From Streptomyces cirratus (GTDB lineage: Bacteria > Actinomycetota > Actinomycetes > Streptomycetales > Streptomycetaceae), in NCBI RefSeq assembly GCF_014650775.1, contig NZ_BMVP01000001.1:992001-1056000 (forward strand): a stretch of DNA of 64,000 nt, in the 5' to 3' direction. The notes below the pieces were generated by a model. That model did not search any database. It was given only the letters and a program-made list of their open reading frames with translations, and was not told the origin of the DNA. Position numbers and translations under genes: made by a program. Below, piece by piece: positions 20,731 through 29,827 of the stretch; position 1 is the first letter of the stretch, and each line of letters opens with the position of its first letter.

Positions 20731-22190
20731 CACGCGCCTTCCGGCACCGGATCCAGCCGGGTGGCGACCCACGCGCCGACCAGCGCCACGACGGCCATCG
20801 GCAGGAAGACCGCCACGAAGGCGGCGGGGTGCGAGGCCGTCGCCCCGTCCGCGAGGCCGTGCCCGGCCCCCACCGCTCCCCCGCCCAGCGCGGCGAACGC
20901 GGCGCCGCCCGCCGCCAGCAGCACCACGTTCGCCAGCCCGTCGGAGATCTGCAGCGCGGCGGAGTTGGCTCCGGCCTCCTCGGGCGGGGACAGCTTCATC
21001 AGCAGCACGCCCGTCGGCCCGATGACCAGGCCCATCCCGAAGCAGCCCACGCCCCAGGCCAGCGCCGGCGTCCACACCGGGACCCACGGCACCAGCACCG
21101 CCGGCGCCGTCGCGATGGCCACGGCCACCATCACCATCCCGGCCACCATCAGCCGCTCCCGGTACGGCTCCATCCGCCCCTTGGACTGCACCCACGACCC
21201 GACCGCCCAGGTCAGTCCGCCGAGCGCGAGCGAGAACCCCGCCATGGTCGGGCTCAGCCCCCGCTGGGTGACCAGCATCAGCGGTACGAAGCTCTCCGCC
21301 GCGATGAACGCCCCCGCCGCCACCCCGCGCAGCAGCACCACCGCCGGCAGCCCGCGCCGCGCCCGGTACGTCCCGCGCGGCAGCAGCCCCAGCGCCGCCG
21401 GCACCAGCAGCGCCGCGCCCGCCGCACCCGGCAGCAGCGACAGCCACCGCAGGTCCTGGGCCGCGTACTGGAGCAGCCCCGCGCCCGTCGAGATCCCGAG
21501 CGCGAGCCGGATCCGGCGACGGTCGAACGGCTCGGGGCCGTCCGCCGTCCGTACGGGGCCACCCGCGGTCCGGCGTATCGCCGGCAGGGCCACGACCAGC
21601 GGTACGACGACCAGCGCGGGAATCGCCAGGAACACCCAGCGCCACCCGAGCCGCTCGGTCACCGTCCCGGCGGCCAGCGGGCCGACGATCGACGGCACGA
21701 CCCAGCTCGCGGCGAACGCCGCCATGATGGCGGGCCGCAGCCGCTCCTCGTAGGCCCGGCTGACGACGACGTACAGGGCGACGATCACCAGCCCGCCCCC
21801 GAACCCCTGCACCGCCCGCCCGATCAGGAACACGCCCATCACGCCGGCGGTCCCCGACACCACCAGCCCGGCGGCGAAGGCCCCGATCCCGACGGCGAGG
21901 GGCCGCAGCGGGCCCTGCAGGTCGGCCCACTGGCCGGCCAGCACCATGCCGAAGAGGCTGGTCGTGAAGTAGGCGGAGAAGGCGAAGGCGTAGAGCCCGA
22001 CCCCGTCCAACTCGCGGGCTGCGACGGGCATTGCCGTGCCCACGGCGGTGGCCTCGAAGGCGATCAGGAAGATGACGGAGACCATCCCGATGCTCAGCGC
22101 CCGGTACGGCGGCGCGAGCACCCCGCCCTCGGACTGCGACGCAACGGCGGCGGCCGCCTTCTGGGGCACACGGGGTTTCAGGACACTCAT
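20730..22190 (-). CDS. MFS transporter, DHA-type drug exporter
   Basis: 486 residues with about 14 membrane segments, beginning PYRALSIGMVSVIFLIAFEATAVGTAMPVAARELDG, a helix-1 sequence typical of DHA1/DHA2 exporters. Other landmarks are AGQWADLQGPLRPLAVG (loop 2-3) and GRAVQGFGGGLVIVALYVVVSRAY. Substrate unknown. Start ATG 22190 with poor flanking ribosome-binding signal. The broken hypothetical gene follows on the same strand, overlapping by one base at GTGA. Confidence 0.87.
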   Translation of the reverse strand: MSVLKPRVPQKAAAAVASQSEGGVLAPPYRALSIGMVSVIFLIAFEATAVGTAMPVAARELDGVGLYAFAFSAYFTTSLFGMVLAGQWADLQGPLRPLAVGIGAFAAGLVVSGTAGVMGVFLIGRAVQGFGGGLVIVALYVVVSRAYEERLRPAIMAAFAASWVVPSIVGPLAAGTVTERLGWRWVFLAIPALVVVPLVVALPAIRRTAGGPVRTADGPEPFDRRRIRLALGISTGAGLLQYAAQDLRWLSLLPGAAGAALLVPAALGLLPRGTYRARRGLPAVVLLRGVAAGAFIAAESFVPLMLVTQRGLSPTMAGFSLALGGLTWAVGSWVQSKGRMEPYRERLMVAGMVMVAVAIATAPAVLVPWVPVWTPALAWGVGCFGMGLVIGPTGVLLMKLSPPEEAGANSAALQISDGLANVVLLAAGGAAFAALGGGAVGAGHGLADGATASHPAAFVAVFLPMAVVALVGAWVATRLDPVPEGA

Positions 22191-22371
22191 CGCCCCAGAG
22201 TAAGGCGCGTACCCGGCTCTCGCCCCTGTCTTTTGGACCGACCCACCCTCCTCCCCCGGACCTACGCCCCCGGCCCCTTGTGAACGCGGCATGACAGTCC
22301 CATTGCACCCCCGCCGGCCCCCTTCCCCACCTCCCCCGCCCCCTCGTACGGTCGTCCTATCACCACCACCC

Positions 22372-22446
22372 AGCCGTGTGCCCGAGTGGTTGAGGGACTC
22401 GCCTGCAAAGCGAGTTACGCCGGTTCGATTCCGGTCACGGCTTCCA
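22372..22446 (+). tRNA. tRNA-Cys (GCA)
   Basis: 75 nt including an encoded CCA. Acceptor stem AGCCGTG/CACGGCT with U73 (a CysRS identity base); D-arm CCC...GGG; anticodon stem CTCGC/GCGAG around loop CTGCAAA, giving anticodon GCA; T-arm around TTCGATT. Its 3' half is repeated at 23578-23620. Confidence 0.88.
22402..22444 (+). repeat. Left copy of 43-bp direct repeat (candidate attL within tRNA-Cys)
   Basis: From the anticodon loop to the tRNA 3' end, this 43-bp sequence recurs at 23578-23620 in the same orientation with a single A/G mismatch. Site-specific integrases commonly use tRNA 3' halves as attachment sites. Confidence 0.65.
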
Positions 22447-22498
22447 CGGTAAAGCCCGAACAGGCAAAACAATGGGCGGCACCCTGCACAGAGGCAGA

Positions 22499-22529
22499 CG
22501 CCCCGTCAGGCCGGTGGCCTTACGGGGCG
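22499..22529 (-). terminator. Terminator of the small secreted protein gene
   Basis: CGCCCCGT pairs with ACGGGGCG, with an inner AGGCC/GGCCT stem; it ends 9 bp past the 22538 stop. Confidence 0.7.
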
Positions 22530-22537
22530 ATGTGCGC

Positions 22538-22957
22538 CTACTTGATGTTCAGCGGGACCGTGTCGCCTTCGGTGAGGCTGTCCTGTGCGATCGTTCTGGT
22601 GAACTGTTGGGCCTTCTTCCCTGGTGCCTTACACGTGACATCGACCGTGAGGCTGAACTTTGAGTCCAACGGGACGTCGAGGCTGATGGGGCCGAACGTC
22701 GCCCTGCGGTTGGTTGGGTTGTTGGTAGGACCCGACGCATCGTCCTCGTCGCTGTCCAACGACACCCGGGTGGGGACGGAGTTGTTGGGGGCCGGGAATG
22801 CACTCTTGCAGGTCACCTTGCCGCTGAAGGACACCGTCCCGACCGGGGGCGCTGCGGAGGCAGGAGCGGCCATCAGGAGACCTCCGGCCAGCACCGCGGT
22901 GACCATCGGGGCCATGGCCGTGAGAGTACGATTCCTGCGGAACACGCGCGTAGACAT
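22538..22957 (-). CDS. Small secreted protein of unknown function
   Basis: 139 residues. A Sec signal peptide (RRNRTLTAMAPMVTAVLAGGLLMAAPASA) precedes a mature domain of ~105 residues with two Cys (KVTCKSAF, DVTCKAP) that could form one disulfide and alternating beta-strand character. No family is recognised. AGGTGA precedes ATG 22957. It is the only clear gene between the tRNA repeats, so it is a possible cargo gene of the element; its GC content looks lower than that of the neighbours. Confidence 0.7.
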   Translation of the reverse strand: MSTRVFRRNRTLTAMAPMVTAVLAGGLLMAAPASAAPPVGTVSFSGKVTCKSAFPAPNNSVPTRVSLDSDEDDASGPTNNPTNRRATFGPISLDVPLDSKFSLTVDVTCKAPGKKAQQFTRTIAQDSLTEGDTVPLNIK

Positions 22958-23577
22958 GGGAATCACCTGCTCGCTGGCGTATGAGTAGTTCTGAGCGGGC
23001 CGACCCGGATGCCGGAATGACAGGCGCGACCCGCAGAGCGCTCGGTTCCGCGGGGTCGTCCGTGAATCGGCCGGAGTCAGCTGCCGCGCTTGTACCAGCG
23101 GATTCGGCAGCCTCTAGGGCCTCGCCCACCACACTCCTACAGTGCCTACCGGCCCGCAACCGGAACGGATTCCTGGTGGGGTCTGACCAGCAGTTGCGAG
23201 CGCTCCGTGTTTGTCAGGTCAAGGTCGCGCTCGACTTCCGGCTGCGACCAGCAGGGAGTCTCGACATGTGTCCCGAAGCTCCGACAACGCCAACACACGC
23301 CCCGAGCACAGCAACTGTCCCCTGATCCATGTGCGGCGTCATGCCCGTGCGCTGAGGTCGCGCTGTAACTACGGCCACATCAGAATGGCATCCCCGGGCA
23401 GCTTGCCAGCCCGGCGGCGCAGCCCCAGAGGAGGCTGCGCCCGTCTCGGTTTCCGTCTCGTTCATCGCCGTACGCGGCCGTCCAAGGCCGTTCTGTCGGA
23501 CCCGGCTCACAAGGCGTTCATACGGGAATGAACGCCGGCGAACGCATCCGGATCACGCCCTGACCAGCACGGACAAA
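22958..23577. other. Gene-poor, lower-GC segment inside the tRNA repeats
   Basis: No ORF with convincing codon usage. The open frames have mixed composition and no motif. No integrase, excisionase or replication gene is left. Best read as decayed remainder of an integrated element. Confidence 0.5.
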
Positions 23578-23620
23578 CCTGCAAAGCGGGTTACGCCGGT
23601 TCGATTCCGGTCACGGCTTC
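23578..23620 (+). repeat. Right copy of tRNA-Cys 3' repeat (candidate attR)
   Basis: Matches 42 of 43 bases of 22402-22444 but lacks the acceptor and D-arm 5' half and the CCA, so it is not a tRNA. It is followed directly by a strong terminator, probably the original tRNA terminator displaced by integration. Confidence 0.65.
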
Positions 23621-23625
23621 GAAGA

Positions 23626-23657
23626 CGGCCGCCCGGGGAGAGCTCCCCGGGCGGCCG
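23626..23657. terminator. Strong stem-loop after the right att copy
   Basis: Perfect 14-bp arms (GGCCGCCCGGGGAG and complement) with a 2-base loop, extended by one C-G pair. It can also stop the lipoprotein operon arriving from the other side, which ends at 23688. Confidence 0.8.
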
Positions 23658-23687
23658 CTGTCGTGTGCGGGTGCTACCGCGCGGGCC

Positions 23688-24377
23688 CTACCGCGTGGGT
23701 GCGGCCTTCTCCTTGATCACCAGCTGCTCGGGCAGGTTCCCGTTGTCCTTACAGCCCATCTCCTTGGCCATCGCCCGGGCGGCTGAGTGCACGATGGTGA
23801 GGTTCGCCTCGCGCAGCGCCCGGGGGTCGACGTCGGCCGGAGGCCCGAGGGTGTCCACATTCACCCTTATCGGCACGGCTTTGTCCGGTCCTGCGAGCCG
23901 GCTGCTCGCGCAGTCGAAGAAAAGTCGGCCCTGCTTTGCGCTGGAGAGCGCATTGCGGCCCAGGTCGTACTCCCAGTAGTAGCCCTGGCCGCTTTCGGTG
24001 TGCTCATCCATCCGCGTCAGCTCGTGCTCGATCTCAAACGACACCGAGAGATCACGCCGGTTCTTGCGGTCAACCGGACGGGCCCTGCACACCTCCCCGC
24101 CCAGCGACGCACGATTCTTCGCGTAGCCCCGCTCCAGTACGCCCGCCACCCAAGCCACGTCCCCGACGTTCTTGGGCGGTTGGAACGGCGTGCCGACGCC
24201 GGTCAGCAATTCCAAAGCGTGCACCGCGTCCTGGTTGAGCAACCCCTCGGAACAGACATCAGCCGCGAATACTTCGCTCGGCCCGGGAGGCGGCTCCTCA
24301 ACACCACATCCGGAGACACTCACACTCACGACCAGCCAGCTCAAAAGTATGGGGGCCTTCGAGCGGCGCCTGATCAT
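23688..24377 (-). CDS. Lipoprotein, last gene of the type VII-associated cluster
   Basis: 229 residues. N-terminal MIRRRSKAPILLSWLVVSVSVSGC is a lipoprotein signal with the acylated Cys at residue 24. The mature part is mixed alpha/beta with four further Cys; no family recognised. Its start overlaps the 780-residue gene stop by 4 bp (ATGA), so it is co-expressed with it. Likely located on the outer face of the membrane, possibly a partner or immunity factor of the upstream protein; that role is inference from coupling only. Confidence 0.78.
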   Translation of the reverse strand: MIRRRSKAPILLSWLVVSVSVSGCGVEEPPPGPSEVFAADVCSEGLLNQDAVHALELLTGVGTPFQPPKNVGDVAWVAGVLERGYAKNRASLGGEVCRARPVDRKNRRDLSVSFEIEHELTRMDEHTESGQGYYWEYDLGRNALSSAKQGRLFFDCASSRLAGPDKAVPIRVNVDTLGPPADVDPRALREANLTIVHSAARAMAKEMGCKDNGNLPEQLVIKEKAAPTR

Positions 24378-26716
24378 TCGCCCGCCTTCTTCGGCTTCAC
24401 CGGCTCATTGCCCATGTGCTGTTCGTTGGCCCACCCGCTGTTGTATCCGGTCAGAAGGGCTTGGCGGAGCCGCTCGTCCAACGGGTCCGACGGACCCACC
24501 GGGTGCCGTTCGAGGAAGTGTTCAACCGGCCCGGACGCCGAGGCTTCACCTTGGCTGTACACGCTCGCCTTCGCGTCATGGGCCTTGCCGTCGTGGAGGT
24601 CCTTCTGCCGCTCGGCCTCGTCGTGAGACCAGTCACCCACGAGGTCTCCGGCCACCTGCTCCAGCGCCCCAGTGCTCAGGTCGACCCCAAGCGGCACCAG
24701 AACAGCTGCCGCACCGGCTGCGGCCACTGTAGCGGGGAGGAAGGCGACGCCGGCAGCGATCGCCCCGGTCGCCGCGAACTCCACCCAGCCCGACCTCTTC
24801 TCCAATGCCCTTTCGTAGTCATCGTTCCACTTGTCGGCGTCTTGCTGGATCTGCTTCGCACGGGACTCGTCCAGGGCACCCTGGAACTCGCCTCCTGTCC
24901 GGGCGATCTCCTCAAGACTGCTCTGGTTGAGCGTGCCGTCCGGTCCCACCTGAGCTTCCAGCATCGAGGCCGAGAAGACCGACTCGGCACGGGACATCGT
25001 GAGATAGGAGTCGGGGTACTGACCCAGGCTGCTCAGGAACTTCCGGACGTCTACCTGGGTGAGTTCCGTGTTTAGCTTCGCCCCCGGCTCGAACACGCTG
25101 TGGGTGTCGTTGTTACGAAGCGCATAGTTGAGGTCGTCGATGTACCCCGCACCCATACGTCCGAGGCTGTCGGCGAGGGTCTCTTGCTTCTTGAGTAGTT
25201 CGGCATCTCCGCCGTACTTGAGCACGGCATCGTGCATGATGCGCGCGCCCGCGTCGCTGCGGTGGAGGGCCGGCTGAGGGTCGTCCCAGGCGTGGCCGAG
25301 GGTGGCGGCTTCGAGGGCGTGGCCCAGGGCGTCCGGCATGTACTTCTGGACCTTGGGAAGGTCGTCGGGGTTGAAGCCCTCCATGTCGATCGTGGGGGCG
25401 TACTTCGCGTTGCCGAAGTAGTCGAGGTAGTTCTCGATCGGCTTCTTGTCCGCTCCCGTGCCCAGGTTCGCGTGTCCCGGCTTCTCCGTGCCGTCCTGGT
25501 TGTAGGCGTGCGGTTTGCGTTCCGGGTCGAAGAACTGGGACGCTGCGTCGGGGCTGTGGCCCAGCGACTCCAGGAAGCTCGTCACCGGGTCGTAGCCCGC
25601 GCCGTTGATGCCGGACGGGTTGAGCATGTTCTTGCCGTAGCCGTTGAGCTGCCGCGACTCGTTGAAGAAGTTGGGGTCCTTGGCGTGGATCTGGGTCGCG
25701 TGCTCGGCGATCGGCAGCAGGAACTTGGGGTCGTAGTTCCCGTACCGCATGATGCCGCCGAGCAGCTGGTAGCCGAAGGGCGGGTTCTGGTCGTACCTCG
25801 CCAGTGGAATCCGCTCGGTACCGAGCTTGCGCAACTCCAGCGCGTAGCTGTCGGGAAGGCGGGGCTCCGACTTGGACTGCGTGGCCGTCGCGAGGTTCAG
25901 GCCCAGGTTCCGCTGCAGCTCCTGGACGTCCTTGAGGCGTTGCGCGTCCAGCTTCGCGTAGTCGTACGTGTCGGTGGACATCTGCCCGAAGAACTCGAGT
26001 GACCCCTTTGGACCGAGCGCACCGTAGAACGCGGTCGAGAAGGTGGGTTTGGTCGAGTTGTCGGCCAGCAGTTCGTTGAGTTCTACCAGCTCGGCGTGGG
26101 AGAGGTTCCGGCCCTTGTGCGCCAGGTCGATGGCGTGGCCGGCCTGTTCGGCGGTGAGGTCGGCGTACTTGGGGCCGCTGAAGTTGTGGTCCTCGGCGAT
26201 GTTCGCGTTGAGCAGGCGGGACAGCGACTGGTCGACGTCGTCGCAGGTGTCGATGATCGCGTCGACCTTCGCCTGCCAGAGTGGCTGGTTCTCGCGGATG
26301 GACTGCTGGTAGTCGGGGTCGTGCAGCGCCGCGCCGCGCTCGGCTTCGGAGAGGGGTGCCGGCGACACCTTCCCTTTGCCGTCCACCCGGAAGCCGGCGG
26401 CCGGGGCCTCTTCCTCGGCGATCTTCTTCAGCTGTTCGCGGGAGGACTTGAAGGTGGCGTGGCCTTCGGTGAGGGCCTGGTGGATCCCCTTGGCCTCCTT
26501 GGCCGCGTCCTCGAACTCCTTGGCCGTCTTGTCGATGAACGACCGGCCCACGCTCGCAGTGACCCCGTCCCACTCGGCTTTGCCGGCTTTGGCCTTCATG
26601 CCGTTGCGCGCCGCCTCGGCGAGCTCGTCCAGCTTGGTGACCATGGCGGCCCAGTCGGCGATCGCCGTCGCGAGCTGGTCGACGGGGGCGTTCAGGACGT
26701 TCTCGTACGACAACAC
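24374..26716 (-). CDS. Large protein with WxG-type N-terminal domain, candidate type VII substrate
   Basis: 780 residues. Residues 1-~105 form a helical WXG100-like domain with W49-D-G51 at the turn (GKAEWDGVTASV). The long middle part (~110-620) is hydrophilic with no recognised catalytic motif; it resembles the DUF6571-type region of actinobacterial type VII-associated proteins (tentative). A hydrophobic pair at ~660-705 (GAIAAGVAFLPATVAAAGA, then AVLVPLGVDLSTG) could insert into membranes. GTG 26716 start. The downstream lipoprotein is translationally coupled. No signal peptide, consistent with type VII export. Confidence 0.78.
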   Translation of the reverse strand: MLSYENVLNAPVDQLATAIADWAAMVTKLDELAEAARNGMKAKAGKAEWDGVTASVGRSFIDKTAKEFEDAAKEAKGIHQALTEGHATFKSSREQLKKIAEEEAPAAGFRVDGKGKVSPAPLSEAERGAALHDPDYQQSIRENQPLWQAKVDAIIDTCDDVDQSLSRLLNANIAEDHNFSGPKYADLTAEQAGHAIDLAHKGRNLSHAELVELNELLADNSTKPTFSTAFYGALGPKGSLEFFGQMSTDTYDYAKLDAQRLKDVQELQRNLGLNLATATQSKSEPRLPDSYALELRKLGTERIPLARYDQNPPFGYQLLGGIMRYGNYDPKFLLPIAEHATQIHAKDPNFFNESRQLNGYGKNMLNPSGINGAGYDPVTSFLESLGHSPDAASQFFDPERKPHAYNQDGTEKPGHANLGTGADKKPIENYLDYFGNAKYAPTIDMEGFNPDDLPKVQKYMPDALGHALEAATLGHAWDDPQPALHRSDAGARIMHDAVLKYGGDAELLKKQETLADSLGRMGAGYIDDLNYALRNNDTHSVFEPGAKLNTELTQVDVRKFLSSLGQYPDSYLTMSRAESVFSASMLEAQVGPDGTLNQSSLEEIARTGGEFQGALDESRAKQIQQDADKWNDDYERALEKRSGWVEFAATGAIAAGVAFLPATVAAAGAAAVLVPLGVDLSTGALEQVAGDLVGDWSHDEAERQKDLHDGKAHDAKASVYSQGEASASGPVEHFLERHPVGPSDPLDERLRQALLTGYNSGWANEQHMGNEPVKPKKAGE

Positions 26717-26751
26717 GTGTCTACGTCGCCTTCCAGCGTGTGCGGAGCGGG

Positions 26752-27177
26752 CTACTTGAGGTACTCGTCGATCTTGGAGCTGGTGAACTCGGCGTACAGC
26801 TGCTTCTCGTCCTTGCTGTGGGAGGCGAGGGAGTAGTTCAGGCCGTTGGAGATGGTCGCGCAGGCGGCGACGAGGGTCTTGACCTGGCTCTCCCAGCGGT
26901 GGGCGGCCTTGGCCAGGGCCGCTCCGCTGGCGAAGCCCTCCTTGGACAGTGCGCCGGCGGCTGCGGCAGTGGAGGTGCCGGCGTGCTTGCCGTCGGTGGA
27001 AAGGCGCTCATGGAGTTTGAAGGCTTCGGTGCCGATGGCGCCGATGTGGTCCTGGTTGAGTTCCAGGTCACCCGCGCCGGGGCCGCTGCCGGGCTCGGTG
27101 GGGACGTGGTTGAGCCGCATGGACACGTTGGCCGCGGCCGTGGCGCGCGCGGTGGCCCACTCTTCGTCGAAGGACAT
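26752..27177 (-). CDS. Small helical ESX-type protein
   Basis: 141 residues, almost entirely helical. The start MSFDEEWATARATAAAN and the HRWESQVKTLVAACATISNGLNYSL segment resemble ESX secretion-associated helical proteins, though the canonical mid-protein WXG is absent. No signal peptide. It lies between the mycosin gene and the 780-residue gene with gaps of 37 and 35 bp. A small secreted partner or chaperone is plausible; the specific role is unknown. Confidence 0.72.
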   Translation of the reverse strand: MSFDEEWATARATAAANVSMRLNHVPTEPGSGPGAGDLELNQDHIGAIGTEAFKLHERLSTDGKHAGTSTAAAAGALSKEGFASGAALAKAAHRWESQVKTLVAACATISNGLNYSLASHSKDEKQLYAEFTSSKIDEYLK

Positions 27178-27214
27178 GCCGAGCTCTCCTTGGGGTGTGC
27201 GGCGGGCCGGATCC

Positions 27215-28384
27215 TCAGCGTCGCGAGCGCTGGATGACGACCGCGGTGACGGCGCCGCCGACGATCAGGCAGGCTCCGAGCCCGAGGGCGATCCAGGGCA
27301 GGGCACTGCCGGTGTCGCTGTTGCTCTTCTTCGCCTCGGGTTTGGGTGCGGGGCCGGCCTTGCCGCCGGGGGCGGCGGGGGCCGGTGCGGGGGAGGCGGC
27401 TGCCGCGAGGTCCGGCAGCGGGTAGACGTCTGCCGGCCCGGGGTCGCCGGGCGTGGGGACGGCGATCCTCGGGCGGACGACGCCGTATCCGACGTAGTCG
27501 TTGCGCTGGACGCCGTCTACGGGCTTCCCGGCGGTGTTCAGGAGGACGCGGAGGATCTGGTTGTTGGTCCAGTCGGGGTGGACGGACCAGAGCAGCGCGG
27601 CGGAGGCGGAAGCGAGGGCGGTGGCGTCGCTGGTGCCGTGGGTCTTGCAGAGTCCGGTTCCGCCGTTGCAACCGCTGACGATGTCAACCCCTGGAGCGGA
27701 CATATCCACGAAGGCATTGTGCTGCGATTCGGTGGTCGCCTTCCCATCTGCATCAACGGCACCGACGCCCACCACTCCAGGCGTCGCCGCAGGATAGTTG
27801 GCGTAGGAACCACCGTCGTTGCCAGCTCCCGCGAAAATCAACTTGCCTTTCGACCAGGCATACTTGACTGCATCCCGCAAGGTAGCGGCGTCATCCCACC
27901 CGACAAGGGAAATGTTGAGGATCTTGGCCTCAGAATCGGCGGCGTAGCGGATGGCTTCCACAAGGGTGGTGTCACTAGAAGCGCCGTTGCCGTACAGATT
28001 TACGCGAACGGGTAGAATTTTTGCATCCGGGGCCAGCCCGAGCGCACGATCCGCCCCCCCGACACCCTTGCCGTTACCTGCGATGATCGCCGCCATAGAC
28101 GTGCCGTGATTGCGGTAGTCAGTATGTTCGTCACCTTCGATATTCTCCGGCGCGAAATCCCTCCCGGAAACCAACTGCCCCTCAAGCTCAGGAATACGGG
28201 CGACTCCGGAATCGATCACCGCAACGGTGACCCCCTTGCCGGTGCTGATCTTCCAGATGTCATCGGCCTTCATGGCGTCGAGGTGCCACTGCTGCTCTCG
28301 GATGGTCTGCGCCTGAGCCGGGGTCGCGGCGACCCCGGCCAGCAGCAGCCCCACCAGAGCTGAGGTCGCCTTCCGCATGCGCAT
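27215..28384 (-). CDS. Mycosin (type VII secretion-associated subtilisin protease)
   Basis: 389 residues. Sec signal peptide (~1-25, cleavage near AQA), then an S8 domain with the catalytic triad Asp58 (VAVIDSGV), His93 (NHGTSMAAIIAG) and Ser252 (HGTSDATALASA), oxyanion Asn189 (GAGND). A Pro/Ala linker leads to a C-terminal anchor (PWIALGLGACLIVGGAVTAVVI) and RSRR. This layout (signal, S8, linker, single helix) is that of MycP mycosins, which act with the ESX membrane complex. ATG 28384 is preferred over TTG 28393. No EccB/C/D/E gene is present. Confidence 0.88.
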   Translation of the reverse strand: MRMRKATSALVGLLLAGVAATPAQAQTIREQQWHLDAMKADDIWKISTGKGVTVAVIDSGVARIPELEGQLVSGRDFAPENIEGDEHTDYRNHGTSMAAIIAGNGKGVGGADRALGLAPDAKILPVRVNLYGNGASSDTTLVEAIRYAADSEAKILNISLVGWDDAATLRDAVKYAWSKGKLIFAGAGNDGGSYANYPAATPGVVGVGAVDADGKATTESQHNAFVDMSAPGVDIVSGCNGGTGLCKTHGTSDATALASASAALLWSVHPDWTNNQILRVLLNTAGKPVDGVQRNDYVGYGVVRPRIAVPTPGDPGPADVYPLPDLAAAASPAPAPAAPGGKAGPAPKPEAKKSNSDTGSALPWIALGLGACLIVGGAVTAVVIQRSRR

Positions 28385-28405
28385 CCCGTACAACGTCCGT
28401 TCTAC

Positions 28406-29827
28406 TCAGTCGATAACTGGCGGCACAACAGGACGTTCCACCTGCCAGGTCTCTTCTTCCTCGGCCAGGTAATCTGGGCGTTCACCCCCACCGCCGTCGC
28501 GCCGCTTACTCGGGGCGTGACTCGCCGCGCCTCCAACCGGGCCGGCTCCCGTCCCGTTGCGTACGAGGCCCGAACCACCCTGCGTGAACGGCCGACCGCT
28601 CGTGGCCGACTGCCCACCGCCTCCGGTCTGACGGCCGCCGACGACTCCGCCCGGCTCCATGGCCAGTCGACGGCCTACAGCCGAGCCAGGGCCGCCGTGG
28701 GGGCCACTCGCGCCACTGCCCATGCCACCACCCATCATTCCGCGTCCACCGGTCTGGGGACCTTCCGCACCGATGACCGTACCGCGCGGGATGCCGGCAC
28801 TCGGCCCACGCGGAGTCACGGGGCGTCCGCCGACGATGCCTGCCTCACGCGGGGGCAGTCCGGGGGTGCCACCAACCTTGCCAGGAGGCAGGGTGGGGCG
28901 CTGGAATGCTCCACTGCCAACCGGCTTGGCCGAGCTAGTGGTTGGGGGAAACGTCAGTCGAGGAACCACCGGAACGGGGGTAGGGCCGCCTCCCGGAATG
29001 ACCGGCGCCGGGCCAGTGGGCAGGTTACTCGTCGGAGGAAGGTTCGTAGGCGGCAGTGTCCCCACGGTGTTCAGGTCCACGTTGACGCTGCGGTCGGGAG
29101 CTGCGGGAAGAGCTCCGGGAGTCGGTCCCACGGCGGGGGGCAGACCAGATCCGGAGTACGCCTGGCGGTGGGAGTCACTTGCAGAACCGCCGCTGTCGGG
29201 CGCCGCTGTCGTGTACACGGACCCGCCACCTGTCCCAGCGCCTCCGGACGAGCTTCCACCCGAGCCCGAGATGTAGCCACCTGCGTTGACACCATCCTGC
29301 GGCACGAAGTTCCCTGGTGGCAGCGGGAACGTCGGGACCTGCGCCGCGTTCATGTTGCGCGACGACTCGTCGTACGACTCCGCCAACTTCTTCAGCTGCT
29401 GCACCGCCTGGAGGCGGTCCGCCTCCAGCTTTTGCGCCGCCAGTGCACCGATCTTCGCCGAGTCTGGGTCGTTGTGATACTTACGCGCGGCCGCCAGGTT
29501 GTCCTTCGCCGATGTGTCGACGCCCGGCGTGCTCTGCGCCTCGAACATGTGCTGAGCCGCGATCGTCATCCACTTCGAGGCGTCCTTGCTGTAGTCCGCA
29601 AGACGCAGCGTCGCGTTACCCGCCGAGTTAACCCAGGTTTGGAAAGCCGTGGCGGCCTCACCCTCCCAGCCCGTCACCTTGTGGTTCTTGAGGTTCTCGC
29701 CGATCTCCTTGATCGCGACCGCGGCTTCCTCAAGCTGCGTCGCCCGCGTCCGGACGGTCTCCGGCTTGATCGAGGCAATCATCGCCATCAGCTGTTCGTG
29801 GGTGTAACCGTCGAAGTCCGTCACCAT
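28406..29827 (-). CDS. PPE/WXG100-like protein with long Gly/Pro-rich tail
   Basis: 473 residues. The N-terminal ~170 residues are helical with W54-E-G56 (VTGWEGEAATAFQTW), as in WXG/PPE-type ESX substrates. Residues ~175-440 are low complexity (Gly, Pro, Thr, Ser). The C-terminus (RPDYLAEEEETWQVERPVV) is conserved-looking and holds a Y-x-x-x-E pattern like the type VII export signal. ATG 29827 sits in the stop of the upstream gene (TGATG). Similar proteins accompany Streptomyces ESX loci. Confidence 0.82.
   Translation of the reverse strand: MVTDFDGYTHEQLMAMIASIKPETVRTRATQLEEAAVAIKEIGENLKNHKVTGWEGEAATAFQTWVNSAGNATLRLADYSKDASKWMTIAAQHMFEAQSTPGVDTSAKDNLAAARKYHNDPDSAKIGALAAQKLEADRLQAVQQLKKLAESYDESSRNMNAAQVPTFPLPPGNFVPQDGVNAGGYISGSGGSSSGGAGTGGGSVYTTAAPDSGGSASDSHRQAYSGSGLPPAVGPTPGALPAAPDRSVNVDLNTVGTLPPTNLPPTSNLPTGPAPVIPGGGPTPVPVVPRLTFPPTTSSAKPVGSGAFQRPTLPPGKVGGTPGLPPREAGIVGGRPVTPRGPSAGIPRGTVIGAEGPQTGGRGMMGGGMGSGASGPHGGPGSAVGRRLAMEPGGVVGGRQTGGGGQSATSGRPFTQGGSGLVRNGTGAGPVGGAASHAPSKRRDGGGGERPDYLAEEEETWQVERPVVPPVID

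Noticed and set aside
22981..23325. 114-codon frame inside the tRNA-flanked element
   Set aside because: Mixed composition and no conserved feature; codon usage unlike the neighbouring genes. Not supported as a coding gene.
23578..23620. A second tRNA gene
   Set aside because: Only the anticodon loop to 3' end is present; the acceptor 5' strand, D-arm and CCA are absent.
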